From Streptomyces sp. NBC_01224 (GTDB lineage: Bacteria; Actinomycetota; Actinomycetes; Streptomycetales; Streptomycetaceae), in NCBI RefSeq assembly GCF_036002945.1, contig NZ_CP108529.1, positions 868,001 through 932,000 of the forward strand: a stretch of 64,000 nt of DNA, given 5' to 3'. The position numbers and the translations under genes were made by a program. Under the pieces are notes generated by a model. The model was not told the origin of the DNA and did no database searches. It saw nothing but the letters and a program-made list of their open reading frames with translations. Shown here piece by piece: positions 1 to 9,326 of the stretch (its first letter is position 1; every line of letters begins with the position of its first letter).

Positions 1-518
1 ACGCGGGCGGCTCCCCGGACGCCGACGCGGCCACGGTTTCGCCGCGATTCGTCGAGAAGGTCGTCGCACTCAATCTGCTGGCCCCTTTCTATGTGGCGCA
101 GGCCGCCAACCGGCTCATGCAGGGCCAGAGCGAGGGCGGCTCGGTCATCAACATCGGCAGCGTCTCCGCGCACACCCCGCAGCCGGGCACGGCCGCCTAT
201 ACGGCGGCGAAGGCCGGGCTGCTGGGGCTGACCCGGGCGCTGGCTCTCGAGTGGGCGCCGAAGGTGCGCGTCAACCACATCACGACCGGACTGATCCGCA
301 CCGAGAGCGCGGCACCGGTGTACGGGGAGGACGGCGGCGCCGCCGTCTCCGGGGTGATTGCGATGCGACGGATGGCCGCACCGGACGATGTGGCGCGCGC
401 CTGCCTGTATCTGGCGGGCGATCTGGCCGAGTACGTCAGTGGGGCCGATCTGGCGGTGCACGGCGGGGGTGAGGTGCCGGCCAGGTTCCTCGCCTCGAAG
501 AGCGGACAGGGCGGCTGA
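1..518 (+). CDS. SDR family oxidoreductase, 5' end outside window
   Basis: The C-terminal 171 residues of a short-chain dehydrogenase/reductase are visible; the start and the nucleotide-binding glycine motif lie before base 1. The visible part opens with an AGG turn typical of the NAG segment. It then shows the catalytic Ser in NIGSVS and the Tyr-x3-Lys pair in YTAAK. The tail VSGADLAVHGGG matches the usual SDR C-terminus. The family uses NAD(P)(H) to oxidise or reduce alcohols and ketones; the substrate cannot be inferred. The family is secure, the function is not. Confidence 0.88.
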   Translation, partial: AGGSPDADAATVSPRFVEKVVALNLLAPFYVAQAANRLMQGQSEGGSVINIGSVSAHTPQPGTAAYTAAKAGLLGLTRALALEWAPKVRVNHITTGLIRTESAAPVYGEDGGAAVSGVIAMRRMAAPDDVARACLYLAGDLAEYVSGADLAVHGGGEVPARFLASKSGQGG

Positions 519-669
519 AACCCCGGGAATCCCGGCGAGCGACGGACCGCCGACGGCGAGCATCGGCGCTTCGAAGGCGGACGTACACACGGACGATCAT
601 TCTCGTCCCCTTGACGATATCGACCGACCGTCTTATCGTCTTCATGACGAGAATGAGGGGGATTTCGAC

Positions 670-1683
670 ATGGCTGACATCACCAGGCGCTTCGGCTGGC
701 GCCATCTGCGCTGCGCACCCACTGCCCACATCCGCCACCACAAGCGCGGCCGGATCGCCCACGACGGGCCGGGGCTGAGTTTCTGGTACCGGTCACTGAC
801 CGCCGCGCTCTCGGAAGTTCCGGTCAATGACCGGGAGTTGGCCATGGCCTTCCACGCCCGCACGTCCGACTTCCAGGACGTCACCGTGCAGGCCACCGTG
901 ACGTACCGGATCAGCGACCCGGCCGAGGCCGCCGCCCGCCTGGACTTCTCCGTCGATCCCGACACCGGGGTCTGGCGCGGAGCGCCGCTGGAACAGATCG
1001 CCACACTCCTCACGGAGACCGCCCAGCAGCACACCCTGGACGTGCTGGCCAGAACGGCGCTGGCCGAGGCCCTGGTCGACGGAGTCGCGTCGGTACGCGA
1101 CCGCGTCGCAGCAGGGCTTGCCGCCGAGCCCCGGCTGCCCGCCACCGGTATCGACGTGGTCGCGGTGCGGGTGGTCGCCATCCGTCCCGAGGCCGAGGTG
1201 GAGCGCGCGCTGCGCACCCCCGCCCGCGAGCAGATCCAGCAGGAGGCCGACCGGGCCACCTACGAGCGCCGTGCCGTAGCTGTGGAACGGGAACGGGCCA
1301 TCGCCGAGAACGAACTCGCCAGCCAGATCGAACTGGCCCGCCGCGAGGAGCAGTTGGTCGAGCAGCGCGGCACCAACGCCCGCCGCGAGGCCGAGGAGAA
1401 CGCCGCGGCCGACGGGGTACGCGCCGAGGCCGAAGCGGCACGCAAGGTGCGGCTGGCCCGGGCCGAGGCCGAAGCCGCCCGCGAGGTCGGGGCCGCACGC
1501 GCGGAGTCCCAGGCGGCCTGGCTGCGGGTGCACGGCGAGGTGGACGCCGCGACCCTGCACGCCCTGGCAGCGACCAGGCTCGCCGAGAACCTGCCGCGCA
1601 TCGACAGCCTCACCCTCTCCCCCGACGTCCTCACCGGCCTGCTCAGCAAGCTCGGCAGGAGCGACCCGGAGCCCCGGGCATGA
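670..1683 (+). CDS. SPFH/band-7 domain protein
   Basis: A 337-residue protein. I start it at the ATG preceded by GAGGGGG rather than at an upstream in-frame codon that would run into the SDR gene. Residues about 40-180 form an SPFH (prohibitin/flotillin) domain, with segments such as FQDVTVQATVTYRISDP. Residues about 185-290 are a very Glu/Arg/Ala-rich coiled coil, as in flotillins. No transmembrane helix or signal peptide is visible, so membrane association, if any, would be peripheral. SPFH proteins form large oligomeric rings or scaffolds. The stop codon overlaps the start of the next gene (ATGA), which implies translational coupling to the NAD-kinase-like protein. Confidence 0.85.
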   Translation: MADITRRFGWRHLRCAPTAHIRHHKRGRIAHDGPGLSFWYRSLTAALSEVPVNDRELAMAFHARTSDFQDVTVQATVTYRISDPAEAAARLDFSVDPDTGVWRGAPLEQIATLLTETAQQHTLDVLARTALAEALVDGVASVRDRVAAGLAAEPRLPATGIDVVAVRVVAIRPEAEVERALRTPAREQIQQEADRATYERRAVAVERERAIAENELASQIELARREEQLVEQRGTNARREAEENAAADGVRAEAEAARKVRLARAEAEAAREVGAARAESQAAWLRVHGEVDAATLHALAATRLAENLPRIDSLTLSPDVLTGLLSKLGRSDPEPRA

Positions 1684-2579
1684 GCCTCGCCCCGCGCGCT
1701 GTGCTGGTCCACCGCACCAGCGAGTACGACGAGTTGCTGGCCCGGCACGGCACGCACGGCCAGGCCGCGTTCTTCCTCTCCAGCCGTGGCCGGTCCATCG
1801 ACGAGGTGGCCCTGCGGCACCGGCAGACCCGGCAGGCGCTCGCCGATGTGGCGGCAGCCGTACCGCTCCAGTGGCGTCAGTCACGGGTGGAGCGCGCCGA
1901 TCTCGACCGTTTCCTGTTCGCGCCCGAGGACGTGGTGGTCGTAGTCGGACAGGACGGACTCGTCGCCAACGCCGCCAAGTACCTGTCCGGCCAGCCCGTC
2001 GTGGGCATCGACACCGACCCCGGACGCAATCCGGGCGTGCTCGTACGCCACCGGCCCTCCGATGCGGCCGCCCTGCTCCGGGCGGCCGCATCCCCCGGCG
2101 GCGCGGCGGACGAACTCACCATGGTCGAGGCGGTCGCCGACGACACCCAGCGCCTCCTGGCCCTCAACGAGATCTACCTCGGCCCGCCCGGCCACCAGAC
2201 CGCCCGCTACCGGCTCGGCCCCGACGTGCCCGATGCCCCCACCGAACCGCAGGCCTCCTCCGGCGTCCTGGTCGGCACGGGCACCGGTGCCACGGGCTGG
2301 CTCCGCTCACTGTGGCAGGAACGCCACAGCGCCCTGCGACTCCCCGCACCCACCGACCCGCGGCTGCTCTGGTTCGTCCGCGAGGCCTGGCCCTCACCGG
2401 CGACCGGCACCTCACTGGTCGCGGGCGAACTGGGGCGCGGACAGGGGCTGCGGCTCACCGTGGAGTCCGACCGGGTGGTGGTCTTCGGTGACGGGATGGA
2501 GACGGACGCGCTGGAACTGACATGGGGTCAGACGATACGGCTGGGCATCTCGGCGACATCGCTGCGACTGACCGTCTGA
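1680..2579 (+). CDS. NAD(+)/NADH kinase-like protein coupled to SPFH
   Basis: A 299-residue protein whose start overlaps the SPFH stop. VVVVGQDGLVANAAKYL (about residues 82-98) sits where NAD kinases have GGDG plus a helix, with the Asp kept but the first GG changed to GQ. GVLVGTGTGATGW (about residues 196-208) corresponds to the second NAD-kinase signature. The C-terminus keeps the FGDG and RLTV beta-strand elements. NAD kinases phosphorylate NAD to NADP using ATP or polyphosphate. Because the first motif has diverged, this may be a paralogue with a changed substrate or a sensor role. The fold is likely; the activity is uncertain. Confidence 0.78.
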   Translation: MSLAPRAVLVHRTSEYDELLARHGTHGQAAFFLSSRGRSIDEVALRHRQTRQALADVAAAVPLQWRQSRVERADLDRFLFAPEDVVVVVGQDGLVANAAKYLSGQPVVGIDTDPGRNPGVLVRHRPSDAAALLRAAASPGGAADELTMVEAVADDTQRLLALNEIYLGPPGHQTARYRLGPDVPDAPTEPQASSGVLVGTGTGATGWLRSLWQERHSALRLPAPTDPRLLWFVREAWPSPATGTSLVAGELGRGQGLRLTVESDRVVVFGDGMETDALELTWGQTIRLGISATSLRLTV

Positions 2580-2618
2580 CGGCCCGGACCACGCACCCGG
2601 CCGGGGCAGCCGCGCGCG

Positions 2619-2655
2619 GGTGCCCGCTCTCCTGCGTCGAGGACGAGCGGGCACC
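2619..2655. terminator. Hairpin between convergent genes
   Basis: The arms GGTGCCCGCTC (2619-2629) and GAGCGGGCACC (2645-2655) are perfectly complementary over 11 bp. The hairpin lies between the stop of the NAD-kinase-like gene and the stop of the protease gene on the other strand, so it probably terminates both. There is no T-run, which is common for high-GC actinobacterial terminators. Confidence 0.65.
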
Positions 2656-2662
2656 GGCACGG

Positions 2663-5230
2663 TCAGCGCACGACCGTCACCGCAGGAGAGTTCCAGATCT
2701 CCCTCGGCGCCGCATGGTCCTTGTCCCCGCCCGCCTTGTCGAAGACGAAGCGCAGGGTGTACGTCCCCGCCGGGGCGGGCGAGCCGTCGGCCAGCTTCGC
2801 GTCCCAGCCGTAGAAATCCACTCCCGTGCCGGCGCCGGAGTTACGGGTCAGCCATGAGACGTCGTACGGCGTAGCGACGACCTTGCCATGGGCGTCGACC
2901 GCCTGGACCCGCATCCGTTCCAACAGCGGGAAATCGTGCGACAACATCAGCCAGGCGCTGTCGTCGGCGGTCGACTCGTTGCTGAGATCGACCGTCACGG
3001 GCAGCGACTTGCCGAAACTGAAGTAGCCGGGGCGCAGCGCCGGGTTGTCGAGCGTCGTGTTGATGCGGGTGAACGTCGGATTGACCGCGGATACAGCGTC
3101 CAGGTCTCCCGCCACGCCCTGGTACGGCACCCGTACCTCCGGGGTGTCCGCGCCCGCGGGGGTCAGCTCGATCCAGCCGCCGTACAGGGTGTCCTGCGGC
3201 ACGCCGTGCGGTTCACGCAGCCGGACAGTGAAGCTCCTGCTGCCGTGGGCGGGCACGGTGATCCGGCCGTGAGCGCTGAAGTCGGCGCGGGCGCCGGCAT
3301 CCGCGGCGACCCATTCGGACGTGTACGGGGGCTGCGCGGAGATCGCCGCGGTGTGGCCGGCGGTGTACGTGACGGGGTGACCGGCCGGATTGTGCACGGT
3401 GATCCGGCGGACGCTCTCGCGGCCCTCGGTGTCACCGAGCGGCAGTTCGGACGGGGTGGCGGTGGCGGCGGTGCGGTCGGCCGCGGCGAGTGCGCCGAGC
3501 GCGTTCACCCGGCCGGCTCCCTGCTGGGCGACCGGCTGTGCGCCTCGGGTGTGATCGCCGGTGAAGGCCACCGGGTCGGCGGTGTTCTGAAGGATGCCGC
3601 GCACCTCGCCGGGCTTGAGGCCGGGGTGTTCGGCGAGCATCAGCGCGACGATGCCGGCCACGTGCGGGGCGGCCATCGAGGTGCCGGACTCGACTCCGTA
3701 CCAGCCGAGATGGCGCGGGAGGGTGGAGAGGATCGAGCCGCCGGGCGCGGCAAGATCGGGCTTGAACTCCTGCTCGTTGCCCGGTCCCCAGGACGACGAG
3801 GCGTCCATCAGCCCGGCCTGGTCCGGGCCGTAGGAGATACCCGCGTAGGCGCCCCAGGTCAGTGCGGTGCCGGACGGGGCGGCCAGAATCCTCTTGGCGG
3901 CGGTCTCGCTGATGACGACACCGGGGATGTCGGACTGCTCGCAGCAGAAGATGGCACCGGGGAGCTGGTCGCCGCTCGTGGTGTAGTACACGGTGGCCGC
4001 GGCGCCGGCCGCCTCGAACCTGCGGATGGCATCCATCGGCTTGCACGGCAGGCCGAGCGTGCCGGTGAACAGGACGGCCTTGCCGGTCAGGCTGCCTTCG
4101 GGCAGCGCGTCGCAGGTGGCGGTCCCCTTCACCACCGGCAGGCTTCCGTCCGCCGGTGTGGACGGGGCGCGTGTGATGTTCAGGTACGGGATCGGGGTGT
4201 CCGTACCGTCGGCGAAGCGGAAGGCGAGGTAGCCGTAGCGTTCGCTGTGGGTGCTGCCCACGGCGATGGCTTCGTCGGCGACGGCCGGGCTCGCGGCGCG
4301 GAACGGCCCCGCGTAGCCGTTGCCGATCGCGACGGTGGCGGTCACTCCGGAATCTGACACCCGGTCGACGGCCCGGGCCAGTGCGTTGCTGGAGCGGGCG
4401 CCGTTCGGGTTGCCGAGGCTGAGGTTGACGATGTCCACACCGTCCTCGACGGCCTTCTCCAGAGCAGCGATGACGATCTCGTCGGTGGGCTGGTTCTTCT
4501 CGCCGAAGACTCGGTAGGCACGCAGTGTCGCATCGGGTGCGACGCCGACGGTCTGTGGTCCGTCGCCCGCGACGATGCCCGCCACATGGGTGCCGTGGCC
4601 GGTGGCCGGTCCGGTCGAGGAGTCGTACGGGTCGGCGTCCTCGTCGGCGAAGTCCCAGCCGCCGGTCACCTTGGCGTTGGGGAATCCCCCGCCGCCGAGC
4701 GCCGGATGGTCGTAGGCGATGCCACTGTCGATGATGCCGACCGTGACCCCCTTGCCGGTGTGCCCGGCGCGGTGCGCCTCGGCGACTCCGGTCAGCCCGG
4801 TCACGGTGACGATCTCGCGTCCGGACGGCGAACTCTCCCTGGTCCCGGGCCGATCGCCCGAAGTCGCGTCCGCGACGGCCCGGCGTACCGTTTCCGCCGA
4901 GACGGGCGTCGGCGACGGGGGTGCCTCGTAGGTGACCGGCGCCGCGACCTCGGCCACATCGGGAAGCGCGGCCAGACGTGCCGCGTCGGATTCGAAGACG
5001 CGCACCGTGAATCCGCTCAGAACCTTGTCGAACCGTCGGGTGACGGTGAGATCGATCCCGGCGCGTTCCGCTTCGTCGAGCACGGCTGCGCGGTCGGCGG
5101 CGGTGTCGCCGGAAACCGTGACGATCCGGGTGACGGTGCGGTCCCCGGTACCCGCATCGGTGGCGGCTGCGGGCGCCATGGTGGCGGCGAGGGGCAGGAG
5201 CGCCAGTGCGGCAATGAGAGATCTTCGCAT
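2663..5230 (-). CDS. Secreted S8 family subtilisin-like peptidase with PA insert
   Basis: An 855-residue preproprotein. The chosen ATG opens a classic signal peptide (MRRSLIAALALLPLAA, cleavage near APAAA). Residues about 33-100 resemble an I9 propeptide. The catalytic triad is visible: Asp168 in GIIDSGIAYDHP, His212 in GHGTHVAG and the Ser of SGTSMAAPH near residue 560. Between His and Ser lies a protease-associated (PA)-like insertion containing KAVLFTGTLGLPC and a CC pair. The C-terminal 250 residues are beta-rich, Fn3-like. It should act outside the cell. It is divergent from the HTH regulator at 5462, which may control it. Confidence 0.92.
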   Translation of the reverse strand: MRRSLIAALALLPLAATMAPAAATDAGTGDRTVTRIVTVSGDTAADRAAVLDEAERAGIDLTVTRRFDKVLSGFTVRVFESDAARLAALPDVAEVAAPVTYEAPPSPTPVSAETVRRAVADATSGDRPGTRESSPSGREIVTVTGLTGVAEAHRAGHTGKGVTVGIIDSGIAYDHPALGGGGFPNAKVTGGWDFADEDADPYDSSTGPATGHGTHVAGIVAGDGPQTVGVAPDATLRAYRVFGEKNQPTDEIVIAALEKAVEDGVDIVNLSLGNPNGARSSNALARAVDRVSDSGVTATVAIGNGYAGPFRAASPAVADEAIAVGSTHSERYGYLAFRFADGTDTPIPYLNITRAPSTPADGSLPVVKGTATCDALPEGSLTGKAVLFTGTLGLPCKPMDAIRRFEAAGAAATVYYTTSGDQLPGAIFCCEQSDIPGVVISETAAKRILAAPSGTALTWGAYAGISYGPDQAGLMDASSSWGPGNEQEFKPDLAAPGGSILSTLPRHLGWYGVESGTSMAAPHVAGIVALMLAEHPGLKPGEVRGILQNTADPVAFTGDHTRGAQPVAQQGAGRVNALGALAAADRTAATATPSELPLGDTEGRESVRRITVHNPAGHPVTYTAGHTAAISAQPPYTSEWVAADAGARADFSAHGRITVPAHGSRSFTVRLREPHGVPQDTLYGGWIELTPAGADTPEVRVPYQGVAGDLDAVSAVNPTFTRINTTLDNPALRPGYFSFGKSLPVTVDLSNESTADDSAWLMLSHDFPLLERMRVQAVDAHGKVVATPYDVSWLTRNSGAGTGVDFYGWDAKLADGSPAPAGTYTLRFVFDKAGGDKDHAAPREIWNSPAVTVVR

Positions 5231-5367
5231 GGCCGTTACCCCACCAGCGGTGGTGACCGGCGTCCAGTGGCTCCCGGGTGTCGAGAACTCGCCTGGCGGG
5301 AACTCGCCCGGCCCATGGCCCCGGTTGCCACCGGACACCCACCTGACGTGGGATTACACCCATTGTT

Positions 5368-5378
5368 GTATCGGATAC
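5368..5378. promoter_or_regulatory. Palindrome in divergent promoter region
   Basis: GTATC-G-GATAC is a perfect 11-bp palindrome in the relatively AT-rich stretch between the divergently read protease and HTH regulator genes. It is a candidate operator for the regulator. No footprint or second copy is visible, so the assignment is tentative. Confidence 0.3.
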
Positions 5379-5461
5379 GCACATGTATCTTCTCGGTGTC
5401 CCACGGGCCCGATGCCCTGCACGGTTCCGACGGGTGTGCGTAGTCCGCAGGAAGGGGCACA

Positions 5462-6454
5462 GTGCTGAGCGCGATAGGCCTCGATGCCGTACAGGAGACG
5501 GCATATCAGGAGCTGGTCGCGCACGGGGCTGCCGGCGCGGACACCCTGGCGTCCCGCTTCGCACTGCCCGTGCGGGACGTGCTCCTGGCCCTGCAGGGAC
5601 TCGAACAGCAGGGGCTCGTCTCGCGGTGCGGCAGCCGGCCCGGCCATTGGGTGTGCGCGCCCCCGGCAGTGGCGCTCGGCCCGTTGCTCGCGCAGCACCG
5701 CCATGAGCTGGAGTGCGCGGAGCTGGCTGCGGCGAAGCTCGCCGCGGAGTACCGCCCCGAGGCGGACACCCCCGCGGTGCACGACCTGTTGGAGGTCGTG
5801 ACCGGTGCGAGCGCCGTGTCCCAGCGTTTCTCCCAACTCCAGCTGGGAGCGGAGCGCGAGGTCTGCTTCCTGATCCTTCCCGAGCCGCTCGCTGTCGCCG
5901 CCGAGGAGAACTCGGCCGAGACGCTGGCCATGTCGCGCGGGGTGAACTACCGGGTCGTGATCGGACGCGAGATGTTGTCCGGTCAGCATCTTCAGCCGGC
6001 CGAGTTGGCCGATTCCCTGGGGCGGGGTATGGAGGTCCGGGTGGCGGACGAGGTCCCGACGAAACTCGTCATCGCCGACGGCTCGCTCGGCATGCTTCCC
6101 CTGGATGCCCGGCCCGCGGAACCGGCCGCACTGGTGGTGCGCTCCAGCGGTCTGCTGGTCTCGCTGGCCGCGCTGTTCGAGTCGGTGTGGCGTCATGCGC
6201 TGCCGCTGAGCCTCAGCAGCGGCGACAAGGCCGTGATGGCACAGGAGCCGGGCCCCGACGCCGTCGACCTGCAGATCCTGTCGCTGCTGCTGGCCGGGCT
6301 CACCGATGTGAGTGTGGCCAAGGAACTCGATCTCGGGGCGCGGACCGTCCAGCGGCGGATCAAGCGGCTGATGGATCTGAGCGGGGCAACGAGCCGGCTC
6401 CATCTGGGCTGGTATGCGAGCGAGTACGGCTGGCTCACGCGCCATGGCAGCTGA
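5462..6454 (+). CDS. Two-HTH transcriptional regulator (TrmB-like N-terminus, LuxR-type C-terminus)
   Basis: A 330-residue protein with a GTG start behind AGGAAGGGG. Residues about 5-65 look like a TrmB/winged-helix domain (ETAYQELVAHGAAGADTLASRF). The middle section lacks a recognisable ligand motif. The C-terminal 65 residues carry a LuxR-like helix-turn-helix with ILSLLLAGLTDVSVAKELDLGARTVQRRIKRLM. This architecture is widespread in Streptomyces next to secreted proteases. The divergent subtilisin gene is the obvious candidate target. The regulator call is secure; the ligand and targets are inferred from position only. Confidence 0.8.
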   Translation: MLSAIGLDAVQETAYQELVAHGAAGADTLASRFALPVRDVLLALQGLEQQGLVSRCGSRPGHWVCAPPAVALGPLLAQHRHELECAELAAAKLAAEYRPEADTPAVHDLLEVVTGASAVSQRFSQLQLGAEREVCFLILPEPLAVAAEENSAETLAMSRGVNYRVVIGREMLSGQHLQPAELADSLGRGMEVRVADEVPTKLVIADGSLGMLPLDARPAEPAALVVRSSGLLVSLAALFESVWRHALPLSLSSGDKAVMAQEPGPDAVDLQILSLLLAGLTDVSVAKELDLGARTVQRRIKRLMDLSGATSRLHLGWYASEYGWLTRHGS

Positions 6455-6596
6455 CCGGCCGAGGCGAACACCGGGCCTCCGCCGGGCGGCGGGCCACTTC
6501 GACGGGTCCGCGTGCGGTGGTACGTAGGCTTCCGGGTACACCGGAACGCCGAGGCCTCGCGCCTGCGGCACCCCGCACCCACCCGCTAGGAGCACC

Positions 6597-7097
6597 ATGG
6601 ACACCACCCCCACGGACACCCTCTCCCGCAACGCCCGTCCGCCGCTGGCGCAGGCGGCGCTCGGCGTGGGCGTCATCGTGCAGGACACCCAGGGGCGCGT
6701 GCTGCTCGGCAGGCACCACAGCGGAACCTGGGAGCTTCCCGGCGGCAAGGTCGACCCGACCAATGAGTCCATCGCGGCGGCGGCCGTGCGTGAGCTCCGC
6801 GAGGAGACGGGCCTGGAGGTCGGCGTGGACAGTGTGACGGTTTTCGCCATGCTCCATGACGTGGTCGCGGGGATCAACCGTGTATCGATGGCTGCCGTGG
6901 TGACCCTGGAATCGGGCAGCCCGCAGGTGACCGAGCCCCATCTGATCAGCACCTGGCAGTGGACCGGGCTCGACGCTCTGCCGGGTCCGTTGTTCGGTCC
7001 CTCGGCACAGGTACTCGCGGCCTGGCGCCCGGATCTCCCGATCGAGCACCCTCCCGCGCACCGGCTGACCGTCTCGGCCACCGGAGACGGCTCGTAG
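6597..7097 (+). CDS. NUDIX hydrolase
   Basis: A 166-residue protein; the ATG follows CTAGGAGCACC. The NUDIX box is visible near residues 47-71 as [10 protein letters not shown], then [13 protein letters not shown]. The REUxEExGU core is intact, but there is one residue more than the canonical spacing between the first Gly and Glu. NUDIX enzymes hydrolyse nucleoside diphosphates linked to another moiety, with Mg or Mn bound by the Glu cluster. The substrate is unknown. It is read alone, downstream of the HTH regulator with a 140-base gap. Confidence 0.87.
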   Translation: MDTTPTDTLSRNARPPLAQAALGVGVIVQDTQGRVLLGRHHSGTWELPGGKVDPTNESIAAAAVRELREETGLEVGVDSVTVFAMLHDVVAGINRVSMAAVVTLESGSPQVTEPHLISTWQWTGLDALPGPLFGPSAQVLAAWRPDLPIEHPPAHRLTVSATGDGS

Positions 7098-7144
7098 TCC
7101 TGGCCCCTCGGCCCTGTGCCCGGGGTTCGTAGGCGGAGCCGGCT

Positions 7145-8251
7145 TCAGCCGAGCCGGGGGCGGCAGCGCCGGGTGACGGCGAGGATGGCCATGTCGTCCT
7201 GGTGACCGTCGCCGCTCCAGCGTGCGACATCCGCGGTCACCGCGTGGACCAGGTCGCCGGGATCCATGAAGCGGGCGCCCGTGAGCACGGCGGACGCACA
7301 CGGATCGTAGAAGGCGCCCGTCCGGTTGCGTGCCTCGGTGACGCCGTCCGTGATCAGGAGCAGCAGCGCGCCGGGCGGCAGCGGGAAGACATCGGTGAGC
7401 GCCTCGCCATCGGGTGCCGGTACCGCCCCCAGCCCCATGCCCAGGGGCAGCTGCGGACGGGTTGCGTCGAGCCGTACGATCGCGCCGTCGTGGATCAGGT
7501 ACGGGCCCGGATGGCCACGGTTGACCAGGCGGAGCAGCTCGCCGTCGCCGGTGACTTCGGCCAGCACGGCCGTGGTGAAGTCCTCTCCCGATGTCTCGTT
7601 TCCGCAGCGGCCCGACTCCCTGCTCAGCGCGTCGTCCAGGCGCTGCGCCAGTTCGGCCAGCGTGGGGGCGTTCTCGGCCTCTTGACGGAACGCACCGATC
7701 GCCACCGAGACGGATGCGACCGCCTGAAGCCCCTTGCCCTTCACATCCCCGATGATCATGCGCACGCCGTACGGAGTCTCCTGCTGCGCGAAGAGGTCGC
7801 CGCCGATTCTGGCTTCGGCCTGTGCGGGGGTGTATCCGGCGGCGACGGCGAGCGGCCCGGCCCGCGGCGGCGGATCCGGCAGAACCGCCAGTTGCACCGC
7901 CTCAGCGATGACCCGCGCCCTCGCGAGATCCCGCCCCTGACGCCGCAACAGCAGGTTGACCGCGAGGGCCAGAATTCCGATGAGGCCGATCACGGCGAGA
8001 TCGACGAAACTCTCCGAAGCGGAACGTCCTTGGATGTAATCCAGCCCCAACGAGACCGCGCAGGCGAGGCTCGCGACGAGGACGCCGGCCCGGAACGACA
8101 GCATCGCGCCGGCGATCAGCGGCGCCGCGGCCAGGAGCGGAAGTCCCATGTACGGCTGGGGCGCGAGGATGTTCAGCAGTACGCCCGAGACCAGGGCCGG
8201 AACGACGAGCAGCCAACCCGCCCATGCCGCCCTGCGCCCGATCTCCTTCAC
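7145..8251 (-). CDS. Membrane-anchored SpoIIE/PP2C-type protein serine phosphatase
   Basis: A 368-residue protein. It starts at GTG after AGGGAG. The first about 105 residues hold four or five hydrophobic helices (for example WLLVVPALVSGVLLNIL). The rest is a SpoIIE-type PP2C domain, with metal-binding acidic motifs in IGGDLFA, GDVKGKGLQA and GHQDDMAILAV. Such phosphatases often dephosphorylate anti-sigma-factor antagonists. No partner kinase or antagonist gene is adjacent. An AT-rich island upstream (about 8285-8330) likely holds the promoter. Confidence 0.9.
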   Translation of the reverse strand: MKEIGRRAAWAGWLLVVPALVSGVLLNILAPQPYMGLPLLAAAPLIAGAMLSFRAGVLVASLACAVSLGLDYIQGRSASESFVDLAVIGLIGILALAVNLLLRRQGRDLARARVIAEAVQLAVLPDPPPRAGPLAVAAGYTPAQAEARIGGDLFAQQETPYGVRMIIGDVKGKGLQAVASVSVAIGAFRQEAENAPTLAELAQRLDDALSRESGRCGNETSGEDFTTAVLAEVTGDGELLRLVNRGHPGPYLIHDGAIVRLDATRPQLPLGMGLGAVPAPDGEALTDVFPLPPGALLLLITDGVTEARNRTGAFYDPCASAVLTGARFMDPGDLVHAVTADVARWSGDGHQDDMAILAVTRRCRPRLG

Positions 8252-8342
8252 CTGTGCTCCCTGTCGCTCCCCCTCCAGGCCTTGAATTTGAACGTACCAC
8301 CCAAAATATCCATATATGCGTCATAGCCAGGTCTCCTGACTC

Positions 8343-8374
8343 CGCCCCCGACCGGGCCTAACCGGTCGGGGGCG
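8343..8374. terminator. 13-bp stem hairpin at the end of the DUF4331 gene
   Basis: CGCCCCCGACCGG (8343-8355) pairs perfectly with CCGGTCGGGGGCG (8362-8374) around a six-base loop. The TAG stop codon of the minus-strand DUF4331 gene falls in the loop, so the terminator begins inside the coding end. Confidence 0.75.
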
Positions 8375-9326
8375 CCGGGTGAGGGGCACCGAGGTACGGG
8401 AATTCGGGGAGCAGGTCACTGTGGGGGCCGATGTGGTCGCTGCTGACCTTGCCGTTGGTGAGCATGGCCAGGCGGGCAGAGGTGACGTCGTCGGTGAGAG
8501 TGCGGCCGTTGGGGTAGGCGGCGGGCTTGGTGCGGTCGTAGCGCAGGACGTCCGGCAGAACGGTGTGCAGAGCCTGCTCGGCGGTCTGCGGGTCGTAGCC
8601 GCCGAAGTGCTGGAGGGCTGCGGTCCACGGTTCGCGGTAGGTGTCCCAGTCCGTCGCGGGTTCGCCGCGGTTGTAGGCCTCCTTGGCGTCCTCGGCGTTG
8701 AAGTACGCGGTCAGAGAGGGGTGGGCGCCGCGGTCGACGGACATGAGCTTCCCGTCCCGGTGCAGGCTCACCCGCGCCCACACCCCGATCACCGGCCCCG
8801 CGGCAAGTTCCGCGTCCGGCATCTCCAGCACGATGCCGAGGACGTTCTTGTCGGCACCCCAGTCCGTGCCGGTCCACTGGAATTCCTTGACGATGCCGTC
8901 CAGGTCGGCGAAGAACGGGTCACTGCGCAGGCCCGCGGAGAACATACAGGGGCCGGCTTCGATCACAACCGGCTCCGAGCCGGTGCCGACCGGCGCTTCC
9001 ATGATGATCGGCTCGCCCGCGGCCTCGTGGGCGCGTGCCTGCGCTCCGGTCGCCCGGTGGACGGTGGCGGTCTGTTTCCCGTCTTGCGGCGAGGAGAACA
9101 CGATGCTGAACGCCACGTCGGCCTGGTGGTCGCCGTCGGTGTCGATATTGATCCGGTACACCGCGTCCGGGTGGAAAGCCGCACCGGCGGCGGTCGCGAC
9201 CGGATGGGCGTTCATGATCAGTACGGTGCGGTCCCCGGGGACGCCGAACGCGAAGAGGTCCGTCAGGTCGAGCCGGGCATCGTCCATGGGGGAGCGCAGA
9301 TTGGGCCCACTGAGGTGATGAGACAT
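8358..9326 (-). CDS. DUF4331 family protein
   Basis: A 322-residue protein starting MSHHLSGPNLRSPMDDARLDLTDLFAF. The SHH..P.....DLTD opening is characteristic of DUF4331 proteins, whose function is not established. Further family-like segments are VYRINIDTDGDHQADVAFSIVF and FADLDGIVKEFQWTG. Upstream in-frame codons exist, but homology-like sequence starts here. There is no signal peptide, whereas many DUF4331 proteins are exported. It is divergent from the phosphoesterase gene at 9510. Confidence 0.82.
   Translation of the reverse strand: MSHHLSGPNLRSPMDDARLDLTDLFAFGVPGDRTVLIMNAHPVATAAGAAFHPDAVYRINIDTDGDHQADVAFSIVFSSPQDGKQTATVHRATGAQARAHEAAGEPIIMEAPVGTGSEPVVIEAGPCMFSAGLRSDPFFADLDGIVKEFQWTGTDWGADKNVLGIVLEMPDAELAAGPVIGVWARVSLHRDGKLMSVDRGAHPSLTAYFNAEDAKEAYNRGEPATDWDTYREPWTAALQHFGGYDPQTAEQALHTVLPDVLRYDRTKPAAYPNGRTLTDDVTSARLAMLTNGKVSSDHIGPHSDLLPEFPYLGAPHPAPPTG

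Noticed and set aside
793..2091. Long minus-strand open frame over the SPFH gene
   Set aside because: It is Arg/Gly/Pro-rich with no motif and is the complement of a gene with clear SPFH and coiled-coil features; typical high-GC shadow.
2888..4357. 489-codon plus-strand frame inside the protease gene
   Set aside because: It lies opposite the subtilisin, which has all catalytic motifs; the plus-strand product has no recognisable domain.
3432..5564. 710-codon minus-strand frame over the protease
   Set aside because: The product is His/Arg-rich out-of-frame translation of the subtilisin.
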